64,000 nt of DNA. It comes from Candidatus Poribacteria bacterium. GTDB taxonomy: Bacteria; Poribacteria; WGA-4E; WGA-3G. The stretch's first letter is position 1; every line of letters starts with the position of its first letter. The stretch is from assembly GCA_022827625.1 (NCBI GenBank), contig JAJEIE010000009.1, positions 1 through 64,000 on the forward strand, in the 5' to 3' direction. A program made the position numbers and the translations under genes. Below are positions 35,256-44,296 of this stretch, in pieces. The notes below the pieces were generated by a model, which made no database searches, was not told the origin of the DNA, and worked only from the letters and a program-made list of their open reading frames with translations.

Positions 35256-36314
35256 CTATGTCAAATCTGCGAGTTGTGGCATTACCTCATTCTTGAGAAG
35301 CCGCATCGAATTCAACCACTGCTCTTTCGGTTCCCACTCATGCCCCATAGCGAGTAAGACCCCAAAACCACCGACTTCGTCGTAGAGTTCACGCAAGCGA
35401 TTCGCGACGTGATCTGGACTCCCGACAATCCATAAAGTATCTAACAGATGTTCAAGCGTCATATCTGCGTCATCCATATCGGGATCGGGTTTAAAGTTAC
35501 CTGGGCTAAATAAGTTAAACCAATAGTCCCTAAAATCACGTCCAAGCGTGCCTTCGAGTGCCTCTTTACGTGCCTGTTCGGTGGTATCCGCAACGTAGAC
35601 CTCGCGGGCAATACGCCACGTCGAACGCGACGGCGATAAACCTGTCTTTTCTGCGCCCTCTTCGACGGCATCCCAGTGGGTCTTGATAACATGGACATGG
35701 GCAAGATTAATACTCATCGGAATCCAGCCGCGTTCACCCGCAAGAACGAGTGTATCAGATCTCGGCGACGACCCCGCCATCGCAATCGGTGGATGCGGTT
35801 TCTGATACGGCTTCATGTGGACGCTCACAATGTTCGGACGGTCTTCGGGAATCTTAAACTCCCAGAAATCGCTCTTGTAGTGTCCGGGTTCCGGATCGGT
35901 CCAAATCTTGAGTACCGCCTCAATCCCTTCACGGGTTGACTGCCGTCTGTCGCCATCCGCCAGGAACATCTCGGCGTCGCTCGGTGTGGAACTCGAGCCG
36001 ACCCCCCAATGAAAGCGTCCGTGCGTCTGATGATCCAGTTGCGCGATGCGATGCGCCACAACCGCAGGGTTGTGTATCGGCATACACGTAATCCCCGTGC
36101 CGAAGATGATGTTCTCTGTCATTGCCGCTGCTTTCGCAATAAAGAGATCCGGAGACGGAATGTTCTCCCACGTAAACGTAAAATGCTCACCAACATAAGC
36201 CTCTTTATAACCCAACTCGTCCAGGACCACCATCTGCTCAATATCGTGATCGAGCGTTTGGGTGGTGTCGCTACCGGGTGGATGCAAAGGCATTGTAAAA
36301 AAACCGAGTTCCAT
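35256..36314 (-). CDS. LLM-class flavin-dependent oxidoreductase
   Basis: 352 residues; ATG after AAGGAAAAAT. Luciferase-like monooxygenase fold: MELGFFTMPLHPPGSD, YKEAYVGEHFTFTWE, IIFGTGITCMPIHNPAVVAHRIAQLDHQTHGRFHWGVGSSS, HPPIAMAGSSPRSDTLVLAGERGW and the late VGSPDHVANRLRELYDE. It uses reduced FMN or F420 to oxidise an unknown substrate. First gene of a two-gene minus-strand unit with the ceramidase-like gene. Confidence 0.87.
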   Translation of the reverse strand: MELGFFTMPLHPPGSDTTQTLDHDIEQMVVLDELGYKEAYVGEHFTFTWENIPSPDLFIAKAAAMTENIIFGTGITCMPIHNPAVVAHRIAQLDHQTHGRFHWGVGSSSTPSDAEMFLADGDRRQSTREGIEAVLKIWTDPEPGHYKSDFWEFKIPEDRPNIVSVHMKPYQKPHPPIAMAGSSPRSDTLVLAGERGWIPMSINLAHVHVIKTHWDAVEEGAEKTGLSPSRSTWRIAREVYVADTTEQARKEALEGTLGRDFRDYWFNLFSPGNFKPDPDMDDADMTLEHLLDTLWIVGSPDHVANRLRELYDEVGGFGVLLAMGHEWEPKEQWLNSMRLLKNEVMPQLADLT

Positions 36315-36495
36315 TTTTTAATTTTTCCTTGCGGAGCAGTAACGGCAATTTGGACTTTGACGGTTTTCGCGTTAGAGTCGCCTGCGCCGTTGTTGCAGGC
36401 TGCGCGCTTTTGTTTAAGATTTCAAAACGAAATTTTTAATTTTTCCTCAATAGATGGTAACCCTAAAAAATAAACAGACATTCACAAAGATTCTC

Positions 36496-36553
36496 CTTGT
36501 AGCATAAACTGTTAGTTTGTGCATCTGACGAGGTTAGGAAACCTCGCCAGCGA
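36496..36553. repeat. CATAAACTGTTAGTTTGTG hairpin repeat plus CGAGGTT hairpin
   Basis: Core CTTGTAGCATAAACTGTTAG then TTTGTGCAT: stem AAACT / AGTTT around the loop of CTGTTAG. Directly followed by GACGAGGTT...AACCTCGCC, a second hairpin (36527-36549). The first unit recurs at 45161, 48664, 52786 and 60515 with paired changes in the stem. Confidence 0.7.
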
Positions 36554-36607
36554 GAATGTCTAATTCATTCTAAGGACCACCAGATATGTTTCAGTATGTT
36601 TCTAAAC

Positions 36608-36636
36608 TTGACAAAATCGGTCAGGTATGTTATTTT
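36608..36636 (+). promoter_or_regulatory. Sigma-70-type promoter for the 36723 gene
   Basis: TTGACA (36608-36613), 17-base spacer, TATTTT (36631-36636), 87 bases upstream of the start. Confidence 0.5.
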
Positions 36637-36722
36637 CTACGGAGTCTTTAGATATAGGTAAGAAGTTACCAAAAATCCAAATATTTTTCAAGTATTTTCG
36701 CCAAAAGGAGAAACACCACGTT

Positions 36723-37916
36723 ATGAACGTGAGAACTTTTATCGCAACCTCACTGACGCTATTTGCGCTTATCATTGTCTCCGTATCAGGATGTGAACGC
36801 GTCAATCAGGTCGTCCAGCCAGACACCGTCACCACACCAACAGAAACGACATTAAAAATCGGTGTGATTCAGCCCGCCAACACTTTCACAACCTTTAGCC
36901 AAGGGGCTGAAACCGCCCGTACCCAAATTAATAGCAAAGGCGGCGTGCTCGGTATGGAAGTTGTTTTTATCGGTCGAAATAACCAACCCATTGCGAGTGA
37001 ACCACCGACACCGGAAGCGAGCGTCAGTGCTGCACAAGAACTCATTGATATAGAAAACGTTTTCGCATTACTGGGTCCCGTCTATTCCACCAATGCTGTC
37101 GAAGTCGGGCCCATCGCACAACAAACACAGCGGCTCATGCTGCCCGGCTCCAGCGGTGCAAATGTCCCTGAAACCGGAGATCACGTCTTTCTCATTACCG
37201 TCCCAAATCCATTTCAAGGAAAGGTTATGGCGAGTTTCGCGATGAACCCCGATGAACTCGGTGCTAAAACGGCAGCAACGATTATCGAGGAAAGTGATGT
37301 CTATACGACAGATCTTGTAGAGGCGTTTGAAGCAGCTTTTCAGGCAAACGGCGGTGAAATCGTCTATAGCGGTGCCTATACTGTAGGCAATACCACTTTT
37401 ACTGAACTCCTCACAGAAATTCACGAGACAACACCTGATGTTATCTTCTGTCCCGGTTTCCAACCGGAAGTGCCATCGTTGATAAAGGAAGCCCGACAGA
37501 TCGGTATCACAGCAACTTTCCTCGGTGGGAGTGCATGGGACGACAGGGAACGCTTCCTGAGTATCTTAGAGGATAACACTGTATTGGACGGGAGCTACTA
37601 TCCGACGAATTTTTCTGTTGCGACACAAGACGCAGACGTTCAAGAATTCGTAACGGCTTATAACGCGTTATTTGGAAGTCCACCCGACGGTATCGCCGCA
37701 TCGGGCTACGATGCAATGCGGCTCTTAGCACGAGCGATAGAGACAGCCGGTTCGCTTGACCCAATGGCAGTCCGTGATGCGTTTGCAGCAGTTAGTGGCT
37801 ACAAAGGTGCTACAACCATTTCGCACTACGATGAAAATCGGCACCCCGTCAAAAGCCTCGCTATTCAGACGATTCAAAATGGACAGGTTGAACACTACAA
37901 AGTGGTCGAACCGTAA
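36723..37916 (+). CDS. Branched-chain-type substrate-binding lipoprotein
   Basis: 397 residues from the ATG at 36723, preceded by AAAGGAGAAAC; the longer frame from 36627 overlaps the promoter region. The signal peptide ends in the lipobox SVSGC. The mature protein is a type 1 periplasmic binding fold (Peripla_BP_6/LivJ-like): LKIGVIQPANTFTTFSQGAETARTQINSKGGVLG, NVFALLGPVYSTNAVEVGPIAQQ, PDVIFCPGFQPEVPSLIKEARQIGITATFLGGSAW, ASGYDAMRLLARAIETAG. These bind amino acids, amides or small carboxylates for ABC uptake. No permease or ATPase gene is adjacent; the next gene is an oxidoreductase, 36 bases away. Confidence 0.88.
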   Translation: MNVRTFIATSLTLFALIIVSVSGCERVNQVVQPDTVTTPTETTLKIGVIQPANTFTTFSQGAETARTQINSKGGVLGMEVVFIGRNNQPIASEPPTPEASVSAAQELIDIENVFALLGPVYSTNAVEVGPIAQQTQRLMLPGSSGANVPETGDHVFLITVPNPFQGKVMASFAMNPDELGAKTAATIIEESDVYTTDLVEAFEAAFQANGGEIVYSGAYTVGNTTFTELLTEIHETTPDVIFCPGFQPEVPSLIKEARQIGITATFLGGSAWDDRERFLSILEDNTVLDGSYYPTNFSVATQDADVQEFVTAYNALFGSPPDGIAASGYDAMRLLARAIETAGSLDPMAVRDAFAAVSGYKGATTISHYDENRHPVKSLAIQTIQNGQVEHYKVVEP

Positions 37917-37952
37917 CACACGAGAGATACAAGGCAAAAGAGGTGCCTTTTT

Positions 37953-38990
37953 ATGACAAACCAACGCATTCAAGTCGGCGTTGTCGGATGCGGATGGGCA
38001 GGCTGTCGAGCCATCGAAGCCGCGAATGCGACCGCTCGCCTGAACGTTATCGCAATCGCCGAGCGCGACCCAACCCGCCGTGAACAAGCGGGAGATGAGA
38101 ACACAGTCCCACACCGCTATGCCGACTACCGCGAACTCCTTGACGACCCAGCTGTTGAAGCCGTCTATCTCGCTACCAATCCAGATGTGAGAAAGCAGCA
38201 GGTTCTGGATACGCTCAACGCAGGCAAACACGTCTTGGTACAAAAGCCCCATGCAATCCGAGCACCCGAAATTCTGGAGATGGAAGCAGCAGCGCAAAAA
38301 GCCGAAAAAGTGCTTCAATTCTGTTATTTCATGCGCCACTTCCCGAATAATCGGAAGATCCGACGCGCCGTCTTGAACGGTGCAATCGGAGACCTCTATC
38401 ACGCCCGAATCTTCGGAAAATACAACTTTATCCCAGACCTTAACGCCAACAGCCGATGGCTACACGTCTACGGACAGAAAGGCGGTTCGTTAGGACAACA
38501 CTACTCGCACGAACTCAATCTGACGTGGTGGTGGATGGGATGTCCGAAACCGGAGTGGGCGTTCGCAGCGAAGCATGTGCTTTATCCGCAATATGACGGA
38601 CCCGAAGGTCCAGCAGAGGACTATTTCACGGGTATCCTCGGCTGCGAAGGCGGAAAAACCATCCAGATTGATTGCTCTCGGATGAGCCATTCAGACTCGG
38701 TGAGTGTCGTCGAACTCTACGGTACGACCGGCGCGATTACAAACGGCGGCATATCACGCTTCAAAGACGGCGAATTCATCCGAGAAACCGTCGATGAACC
38801 GATCGAAATTGATCACGGTGAACTCCCCGAAGAAGTCCACGTCTTCTACTACGAACTCAATCACTTCGCTATGGCAATCGCAGGCGAGGTCGCACCCGAT
38901 GTCTCCGCCCCAGATGCTTATGTCTTTATGCAAATCTTGGACGCGCTTTACGACAGCGCACAGCATGGCGAAAAAGTTTATATAGGTTAG
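37953..38990 (+). CDS. Gfo/Idh/MocA family oxidoreductase
   Basis: 345 residues; start with AAGAGGTG upstream. NAD(P)-binding Rossmann start GVVGCGWAGCRAIEAANATARLNVIAIAERD, then DPAVEAVYLATNPDVRKQQVLDTLNAGKHVLVQKPHA with the Lys of the EKP/QKP motif, then the C-terminal sugar-binding domain (GGSLGQHYSHELNLTWWWMG). It oxidises or reduces a sugar, inositol or similar cyclic alcohol. Distinct in sequence from the three tandem paralogs that follow. Confidence 0.88.
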   Translation: MTNQRIQVGVVGCGWAGCRAIEAANATARLNVIAIAERDPTRREQAGDENTVPHRYADYRELLDDPAVEAVYLATNPDVRKQQVLDTLNAGKHVLVQKPHAIRAPEILEMEAAAQKAEKVLQFCYFMRHFPNNRKIRRAVLNGAIGDLYHARIFGKYNFIPDLNANSRWLHVYGQKGGSLGQHYSHELNLTWWWMGCPKPEWAFAAKHVLYPQYDGPEGPAEDYFTGILGCEGGKTIQIDCSRMSHSDSVSVVELYGTTGAITNGGISRFKDGEFIRETVDEPIEIDHGELPEEVHVFYYELNHFAMAIAGEVAPDVSAPDAYVFMQILDALYDSAQHGEKVYIG

Positions 38991-38997
38991 GTAACGT

Positions 38998-39026
38998 TTG
39001 ACAAAAATCTTTTCTACTGTTAATCT
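38998..39026 (+). promoter_or_regulatory. Sigma-70-type promoter for the 39100 gene
   Basis: TTGACA (38998-39003), 17-base spacer, TAATCT (39021-39026), 74 bases upstream of the first tandem Gfo/Idh/MocA copy. Confidence 0.5.
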
Positions 39027-39099
39027 ATGCAATCTGTTATCATCTGTCTACAGCCTACGGATTAATCCGATCAAAGAAGAACACTTAGGAGACAATTCC

Positions 39100-40140
39100 A
39101 TGTACAAAACTGCGATGTTAGGGTGTGGCGGTCGCGCCCGTGGACACGCAGATGCCTATCGCTTTATCAAGCGCGGCAAACTCGCTGCTATCTGTGATAT
39201 GGACAAAGAACGACTCAACACATTCGGAGACACCTTCGGTATCGCTTCCCGTTACACCGACCTCGACGAAATGCTCGAAAAGGAGAAACCTGATGTCCTT
39301 CATATCGTTACAAGTCCGGTGGTTCCGAGCAGCAACGCACGGATCCGTTACCCATTGATGAAACAGGCATCCGACCACGGTGTGCCAGCGGCGATTATTG
39401 AGAAACCGGTCGCTGTTGAAGGCGAAGATTGGAAACAGATCGTAAAGTTAGCAGTGGAGACAAAAACAAAATTCGTCGTTAATACGCAGCTCAACTTCCA
39501 CCCGAAAAATCTGGAACTCAAAAACGATGTCGCAGAAGGACGTATCGGCGAGATTAAGTTTATTGATGCCAGTGCGAGGAGCAGAGCCGCCGAACAGGGA
39601 GGACACGTGCTACAGTTGGTGTCCTCCTATATTGACAACGCACGTCCTGTACGAGTGCTTGGACAAATCTCTGGAAGCGAGTATTTAACTGCTGAGACGC
39701 ATCCCTCTCCCACACACGCTGTCGGGCACGTGTTGTATGAAAACAGTCTCCATGTCTCCCTCGCATTTGGAACAGAAATGGCACAAAGAGCATCCGATGA
39801 ACCGGGCATCTACGGTCACAAACGCGTTTTCGTTGTTGGAACGAAGGGTTTCATACATTGGCGGTTCAGCAGTTGGGAACGCACCACCCTGGAAGGTGGC
39901 TATGAGGGCGGTCCACTCAACTATGGCGAGCAAGATGTCATCGCACAGGCGAACTTCACCGAAGCCATTTTTGATTGGTTAGACGACGAAAACAATGTGC
40001 ATCCGACGCATCTCAAGCAGTCGCTCGTGGAATCTAACATCATTTTAGGGATGTACCAGAGCGGACTCACAAACCAGATTATCGAACTTCCTTTTGAACC
40101 GCCCGACGGATTAATGGAGTCTTTCAGGAAAAAATTGTAA
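39100..40140 (+). CDS. Gfo/Idh/MocA oxidoreductase, tandem copy 1
   Basis: 346 residues from the ATG at 39100 (TTAGGAGACAATTCC upstream). Opens MYKTAMLGCGGRARGHADAYRFIKRGKLAAICDMD, with the GCGGRARG dinucleotide loop, then DEMLEKEKPDVLHIVTSPVVPSS and the IIEKPVAVEGEDW catalytic-Lys motif. The C-terminal domain ends with HLKQSLVESNIILGMYQSGLTNQIIELPFEPPDG. It is the most divergent of three adjacent copies, all presumably NAD(P)-dependent sugar oxidoreductases. Confidence 0.9.
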   Translation: MYKTAMLGCGGRARGHADAYRFIKRGKLAAICDMDKERLNTFGDTFGIASRYTDLDEMLEKEKPDVLHIVTSPVVPSSNARIRYPLMKQASDHGVPAAIIEKPVAVEGEDWKQIVKLAVETKTKFVVNTQLNFHPKNLELKNDVAEGRIGEIKFIDASARSRAAEQGGHVLQLVSSYIDNARPVRVLGQISGSEYLTAETHPSPTHAVGHVLYENSLHVSLAFGTEMAQRASDEPGIYGHKRVFVVGTKGFIHWRFSSWERTTLEGGYEGGPLNYGEQDVIAQANFTEAIFDWLDDENNVHPTHLKQSLVESNIILGMYQSGLTNQIIELPFEPPDGLMESFRKKL

Positions 40141-40182
40141 ACTTGAACCGAATTCAAACGAAATATTTATAGGAGAACCTTT

Positions 40183-41226
40183 ATGTATAAAACAGCGATG
40201 TTAGGGTGTGGTGGACGCGCCCGGGCACACGCAGATGCCTACCGCTTCGTCAAAGGCGGAAAACTCGCCGCTATCTGCGATATGAACGAAGAATTGCTCA
40301 CCAGCTTCGGAGACGATTTCGGTATCTCTTCACGTTACACCGACTTAGACGAGATGCTCGAAAAAGAGAAACCCGATGTTCTCCATATCGTTACAGCACC
40401 CGTACTGCGGGGGAGTAACGAACGCATTCGGTACCCGCTCATGAAACAAGCCTCGGATGCCGGAGTACCAGCGGCGATTGTCGAAAAACCCATTGCCGTC
40501 GAAAGCGAGGACTGGAAGCAACTTGCAGGATTAGCGGAAGAAACACAAACGAAGTTTGTTGTTAACACACAGCTCAACTTCCACCCGAAAAACTTAGAAT
40601 TGAAGCGAGATGTCGCAGAAGGACGCATCGGCGACATCAAGTTTATTGATGCCAGTGCACGCAGCACCCCGGTTGACCAAGCACCTCATGTGTTGCAACT
40701 CGTCTCTTCCTATATCGACAACTCGCGGCCAGTGCGAGTGCTCGGACAGGTTTCTGGCGCACAGGATTTGGACTCCGCCCAGCCGTCCCCTATGCATGCT
40801 GCCGCGCAGGCTTTATATGAAAACGGTCTTCATGTGTCTCTCGCCTTCGGAACAGGTGTCGGACAGCGCGTGCCTAAAGAGCCGGATGCGGGTAACCACA
40901 CCCACAAACGCGTCTTTGTCGTCGGGACAAAAGGATTTGTACATTGGCGGTTCAGCAGTTGGGAACGCGCAACACCAGACGGTGGTTATGAGAGCGGTCC
41001 GCTCAATTACGGAGAGCAGGATGTCGTCGCACAAGGCAACCTCACCGAAGCCGTCTTCGATTGGCTCGACGATGAAAACAAGCAGCACCCAACGCACCTC
41101 AAACAATCCCTCGCGGAATTCAACCTACTTTTAGGCATTTACTACAGCGGGGTAACAAACCAGATTATCGACCTCCCGTTTGAACCACCTGACGGGTTGA
41201 TTGATGTCCTTCGAGAAAAACTGTAA
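40183..41226 (+). CDS. Gfo/Idh/MocA oxidoreductase, tandem copy 2
   Basis: 347 residues; TAGGAGAAC precedes the ATG. Same layout as copy 1 (MYKTAMLGCGGRARAHADAYRFVKGGKLAAICDMN, VEKPIAVESEDW). Bases 40351-40490 are identical to 41455-41594 of copy 3, while the sequence on either side differs at many third positions, a sign of recent gene conversion. The differences between copies are concentrated around residues 195-250 (SAQPSPMHAAAQALYENGLH against SAQPSPQYASARVQYENGLH), which may set substrate preference. Confidence 0.9.
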   Translation: MYKTAMLGCGGRARAHADAYRFVKGGKLAAICDMNEELLTSFGDDFGISSRYTDLDEMLEKEKPDVLHIVTAPVLRGSNERIRYPLMKQASDAGVPAAIVEKPIAVESEDWKQLAGLAEETQTKFVVNTQLNFHPKNLELKRDVAEGRIGDIKFIDASARSTPVDQAPHVLQLVSSYIDNSRPVRVLGQVSGAQDLDSAQPSPMHAAAQALYENGLHVSLAFGTGVGQRVPKEPDAGNHTHKRVFVVGTKGFVHWRFSSWERATPDGGYESGPLNYGEQDVVAQGNLTEAVFDWLDDENKQHPTHLKQSLAEFNLLLGIYYSGVTNQIIDLPFEPPDGLIDVLREKL

Positions 41227-41286
41227 TCTTCTAACAACATTCATCTGTTTTGGTCCAAACCAGAATATTAATAAGGAGACCTCTCT

Positions 41287-42324
41287 ATGTATAAAACCGC
41301 GATGTTAGGGTGCGGCGGGCGCGCCCGCGCACACGCAGACGCCTATCGCTTCGTTAAAAATGGCAAACTCGCCGCTATCTGTGATATGAATACCGAACTT
41401 TTGAACAAATTCGGAGACGACTTCGGTATCCCTTCACGCTACACCGACTTGGATGAGATGCTCGAAAAAGAGAAACCCGATGTTCTCCATATCGTTACAG
41501 CACCCGTACTGCGGGGGAGTAACGAACGCATTCGGTACCCGCTCATGAAACAAGCCTCGGATGCCGGAGTACCAGCGGCGATTGTCGAAAAACCGATTGC
41601 CGTCGAAAGCGAAGACTGGAAACAGATCGCAGGATTGGCAGAAGAGACGAACACCAAATTCGTCGTCAACACGCAGCTTAACTTCCACCCGCAAAACTTG
41701 GAACTGAAGCGAGATGTCGCAGAAGGACGTATCGGCGACATCAAGTTCATCGATGCCAGCGCACGCAGCACGCCTGTCGATCAGGGTCCACACGTGTTAC
41801 AACTCGTCTCTTCCTATATCGACAACTCCCGTCCAACGCGAGTCCTTGGGCAAATTTCAGGAAGCGAACAGTTGGATTCGGCACAGCCCTCCCCGCAATA
41901 CGCCAGCGCACGCGTCCAGTATGAGAATGGACTCCACGTTTCCGTTGCATTTGGCACAGCAATTGCCCCAACGGCGTCCGATGATCCGGTTGTCTTTTTC
42001 CACAAACGCGTCTTTGTCGTAGGCACCAAGGGTTTTGTGCATTGGCGATTCAGCAGCTGGGAACGGTCAACACCAGAAGGTGGCTACGAAGGCGGTCCGC
42101 TGAGTTATGGTGAGCAGGATGTCATCGCACAAGGCAACCTCACCGAGGCAGTCTTCGACTGGCTGGACGACGAAAGCAAGGTGCATCCGACACACCTCAA
42201 GCAATCGCTTGCGGAGTTCAACCTCCTTTTGGGAATCTACTATAGCGGTATCACAAACGAGGTCATTGAACTCCCCTTTGATCCACCCGATGGATTGATG
42301 GATTCACTGAGAGCCAAACTATAG
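41287..42324 (+). CDS. Gfo/Idh/MocA oxidoreductase, tandem copy 3
   Basis: 345 residues; AAGGAGACCTC before the ATG. MYKTAMLGCGGRARAHADAYRFVKNGKLAAICDMN at the start and the Lys motif IVEKPIAVESEDW. Shares a 140-base identical stretch with copy 2. The three genes run head to tail with gaps of about 40-60 bases, each with its own ribosome site, so they arose by tandem duplication and appear to be kept functional. An orphan TWG tail and then a PhyH gene follow. Confidence 0.9.
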   Translation: MYKTAMLGCGGRARAHADAYRFVKNGKLAAICDMNTELLNKFGDDFGIPSRYTDLDEMLEKEKPDVLHIVTAPVLRGSNERIRYPLMKQASDAGVPAAIVEKPIAVESEDWKQIAGLAEETNTKFVVNTQLNFHPQNLELKRDVAEGRIGDIKFIDASARSTPVDQGPHVLQLVSSYIDNSRPTRVLGQISGSEQLDSAQPSPQYASARVQYENGLHVSVAFGTAIAPTASDDPVVFFHKRVFVVGTKGFVHWRFSSWERSTPEGGYEGGPLSYGEQDVIAQGNLTEAVFDWLDDESKVHPTHLKQSLAEFNLLLGIYYSGITNEVIELPFDPPDGLMDSLRAKL

Positions 42325-42370
42325 AGGACACTTGCTCTTTTATCGCAACCTGTCTCCTCTTTATCCTGAG

Positions 42371-42390
42371 GCGAGGTCTCTACACCTCGC
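42371..42390. repeat. GCGAGGT/ACCTCGC hairpin
   Basis: Perfect 7-base stem (42371-42377 and 42384-42390) with a 6-base loop, in the gap after the third Gfo/Idh/MocA gene. Same family as 36527-36549 and 5361-5387. No T run on either side. Confidence 0.55.
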
Positions 42391-42408
42391 CATCCACTCA
42401 AGGCATCT

Positions 42409-42480
42409 ATGGACCCACTTCCTGTGCGACCCGGACGAAAACTAACAACTGCTTGGGGAGCGATCAAAGCGCATCGCTAA
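42409..42480 (+). pseudogene. Orphan GKL-TWG tail, remnant of an exported lectin-like gene
   Basis: A 23-codon frame, MDPLPVRPGRKLTTAWGAIK plus AHR and a TAA stop. It reproduces the C-terminal tail found on seven exported proteins in this window (L-V-x-x-x-G-x-K-L-x-x-x-W-G-x-I-K) but no lectin domain precedes it; upstream is a repeat hairpin and the end of the Gfo/Idh/MocA gene. The simplest reading is the 3' scar of a deleted gene. Its stop lies 5 bases before the PhyH start, which may mean that the PhyH gene was once cotranscribed with it. Confidence 0.7.
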
Positions 42481-42485
42481 AAACG

Positions 42486-43340
42486 ATGAAAACAAAGAAT
42501 CTGGAAAAATTTACAGAACAAGGCTACCTTGTCGTAAAATCAGCACTCTCTGAGGCAGACCTGTCCCCGTTAGTCGCTGTCATTTCTGAAGCCGTTGACA
42601 CACGCGCCACTGAGCTCTACAACACAGGGACAATCTCTAACACTTATGAAAACCTGCCTTTTGAACGCCGTTGGTACGCTATTTTAAGGGCATGTGGTAG
42701 AGAGAACGAAGTCTTTGGGTGGCACACACTCGTCTTTAGTGAAGCACTCTTTGATTTGATAACCCATCCAAAAGTGCTGGATGTATTAGAAACGCTTATC
42801 GGAAGTGATATTCAATTCAACGGCGACTTTTGGGTACGTCCGAAACTCCCGAACGAGAAACTCACAACACTCCCGTGGCACCAAGACAGTGCGTATATGC
42901 CAGATACCGAAAACGATACCCACCTCACCGTATGGTTACCGTTAGTCGATGTCAAACCCGAAAACGGTGCGCTACAATTCTTACCCGGAAGCCATAAGTC
43001 CGGTTTACAAACCTATCATCGTGTGCCGGGTGAGACGTTCGCTGTCCCTGTCCTCCCTCCCACTTCTTCCGATTCGGAGATAGATACCTTAGAGATGCAG
43101 AAGGGGGATCTCCTCGTCTTCAACAATCTCGTCTTCCATCGGTCGTTGGTAAACCAGAGCAACATCATCCGCTGGTCTACAGACTTTCGATTCAGCCGTA
43201 CCGGTACCTCACTAAACGGACTCTGGCATGAAGCGATTGCGTGTCCAGCGCGTGTGCGTGAAAGCAGGAAGTGCCCGACATCATGGCAAACATGGCGAAC
43301 TCAATGGGAAGTCAGTGCACATAAAGACAGATTCCTTTAA
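42486..43340 (+). CDS. Phytanoyl-CoA dioxygenase (PhyH) family oxygenase
   Basis: 284 residues from the ATG at 42486; an in-frame TTG at 42453 lies inside the orphan tail and lacks a ribosome site. KFTEQGYLVVKSALSEADL opens the fold; LPWHQDSAYMPDTEND provides the proximal His-x-Asp, GALQFLPGSHKSG the mid block, and FHRSLVNQSN with IIRWSTDFRF the distal His and the 2-oxoglutarate Arg. The iron site therefore looks complete. Substrate unknown; flanked by sugar oxidoreductases and surface lectin genes. Confidence 0.9.
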   Translation: MKTKNLEKFTEQGYLVVKSALSEADLSPLVAVISEAVDTRATELYNTGTISNTYENLPFERRWYAILRACGRENEVFGWHTLVFSEALFDLITHPKVLDVLETLIGSDIQFNGDFWVRPKLPNEKLTTLPWHQDSAYMPDTENDTHLTVWLPLVDVKPENGALQFLPGSHKSGLQTYHRVPGETFAVPVLPPTSSDSEIDTLEMQKGDLLVFNNLVFHRSLVNQSNIIRWSTDFRFSRTGTSLNGLWHEAIACPARVRESRKCPTSWQTWRTQWEVSAHKDRFL

Positions 43341-43494
43341 CTTATATGTATAACGTTTTTGTCTCAAAAAATTTTCGTGTTTCTACACCTTTTCTATAAT
43401 AATTCGTCAAAACATAATAGAAAGCAAAAGGCATCGTCCAAGACTCGTACAATCATAAGCTACCGCCACTTCTGGCAACACATAGGAGGTTCTC

Positions 43495-44253
43495 TTGCTA
43501 AACCTAAGAATTATCATAGTTATCCTCAGCGCGATGCTCATGTTGGGTATCAGCCTAACCAGCTCAGCCGAGATCACCGAAGATATGGTCGCCGCCGCAT
43601 GGCTGTTTGATGGCAACGCCGAAGACTTCTCAGGAAACGGATTTGACGGAGAAGTAGAAGGTGGCACATTCGTTGCTGGCAAAATCGGTGAAGCGATTGA
43701 ATTGAACGGCAAAAACGAGTGGGTCGCGATTCCGAAACGGATCGGCGAATTTGAGGAAATCACCTTCACACATTGGGTCAAATCCACGGGACGCGAAGCA
43801 CAGTGGCGTGTCTTTTTCAACGTCAACGGCTGGAAAGTCGGCGACATCCACTACCAGATGCACCCGAATAATAAAGTAGAATTCTCCATTCACAGCAATC
43901 CGGGCGGAAACGATACCTTCGCGAACTACATGTTAGCAGGCGATCAGATGGATAAGTGGGTCCATATCGCAACCGCCTATAGTGCACCAGAAAAGAAAAT
44001 CCGTTTCTACATTAACGGCGAACTCGACATCGAAAACGATTGGGGCGGAAATCCCGGTGTCCTTGATCCCGCCCAGATTGGGGACTGGGGTCAAAGTAGA
44101 CAGTGGGAAGGATTGATAGACGAGTTCATTATTTTTAATACCGTCCTCAGTGAAGATGACATTCAAGCCGTCATGGACAACGGTTTGGAACCAACGCTCG
44201 CTGTGGATCCGAAACGGAAACTGGCTGTCACATGGGGCAGTCTCAAGAAATAA
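43495..44253 (+). CDS. Exported LamG-domain protein with GKL-TWG tail
   Basis: 252 residues starting with TTG at 43495, 6 bases after TAGGAGG. Signal peptide about 1-24 (IIIVILSAMLMLGISLTSSAE). LamG domain: MVAAAWLFDGNAEDFSGNGFDGEVEGG, EITFTHWVKSTG, DKWVHIATAYSAPEKKIRFYINGEL, WEGLIDEFIIFNTVLSEDDIQAVMDNG. Ends LAVDPKRKLAVTWGSLKK, the shared tail. First of a run of similar genes (43495-48578), each monocistronic-looking with its own ribosome site. Likely surface-exposed carbohydrate binding. Confidence 0.85.
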   Translation: MLNLRIIIVILSAMLMLGISLTSSAEITEDMVAAAWLFDGNAEDFSGNGFDGEVEGGTFVAGKIGEAIELNGKNEWVAIPKRIGEFEEITFTHWVKSTGREAQWRVFFNVNGWKVGDIHYQMHPNNKVEFSIHSNPGGNDTFANYMLAGDQMDKWVHIATAYSAPEKKIRFYINGELDIENDWGGNPGVLDPAQIGDWGQSRQWEGLIDEFIIFNTVLSEDDIQAVMDNGLEPTLAVDPKRKLAVTWGSLKK

Positions 44254-44296
44254 CAGGACGCAATCTCCGAATTGCGACTTGTGAAAGGAAATCAAT

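Larger units (their letters stand above)
36315..36722. other. Divergent intergenic region with a hairpin repeat and a promoter
   Basis: About 400 bases. GC-rich segments with inverted TTGCAGG/CTGCG elements near 36390 lie next to the luciferase-like start. A palindromic repeat sits at 36496-36553 and a promoter for the binding-protein gene at 36608-36636. No gene supported. Confidence 0.55.

Noticed and set aside
39100-42324. Three Gfo/Idh/MocA copies as an assembly artefact
   Set aside because: Apart from the 140-base tract the copies differ at many sites and have different intergenic gaps and ribosome sites, so they are real paralogs.
43359-43610. 83-codon plus-strand frame ahead of a LamG gene
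   Set aside because: Runs into the LamG gene in another frame and has no ribosome site; the LamG start with TAGGAGG is better.
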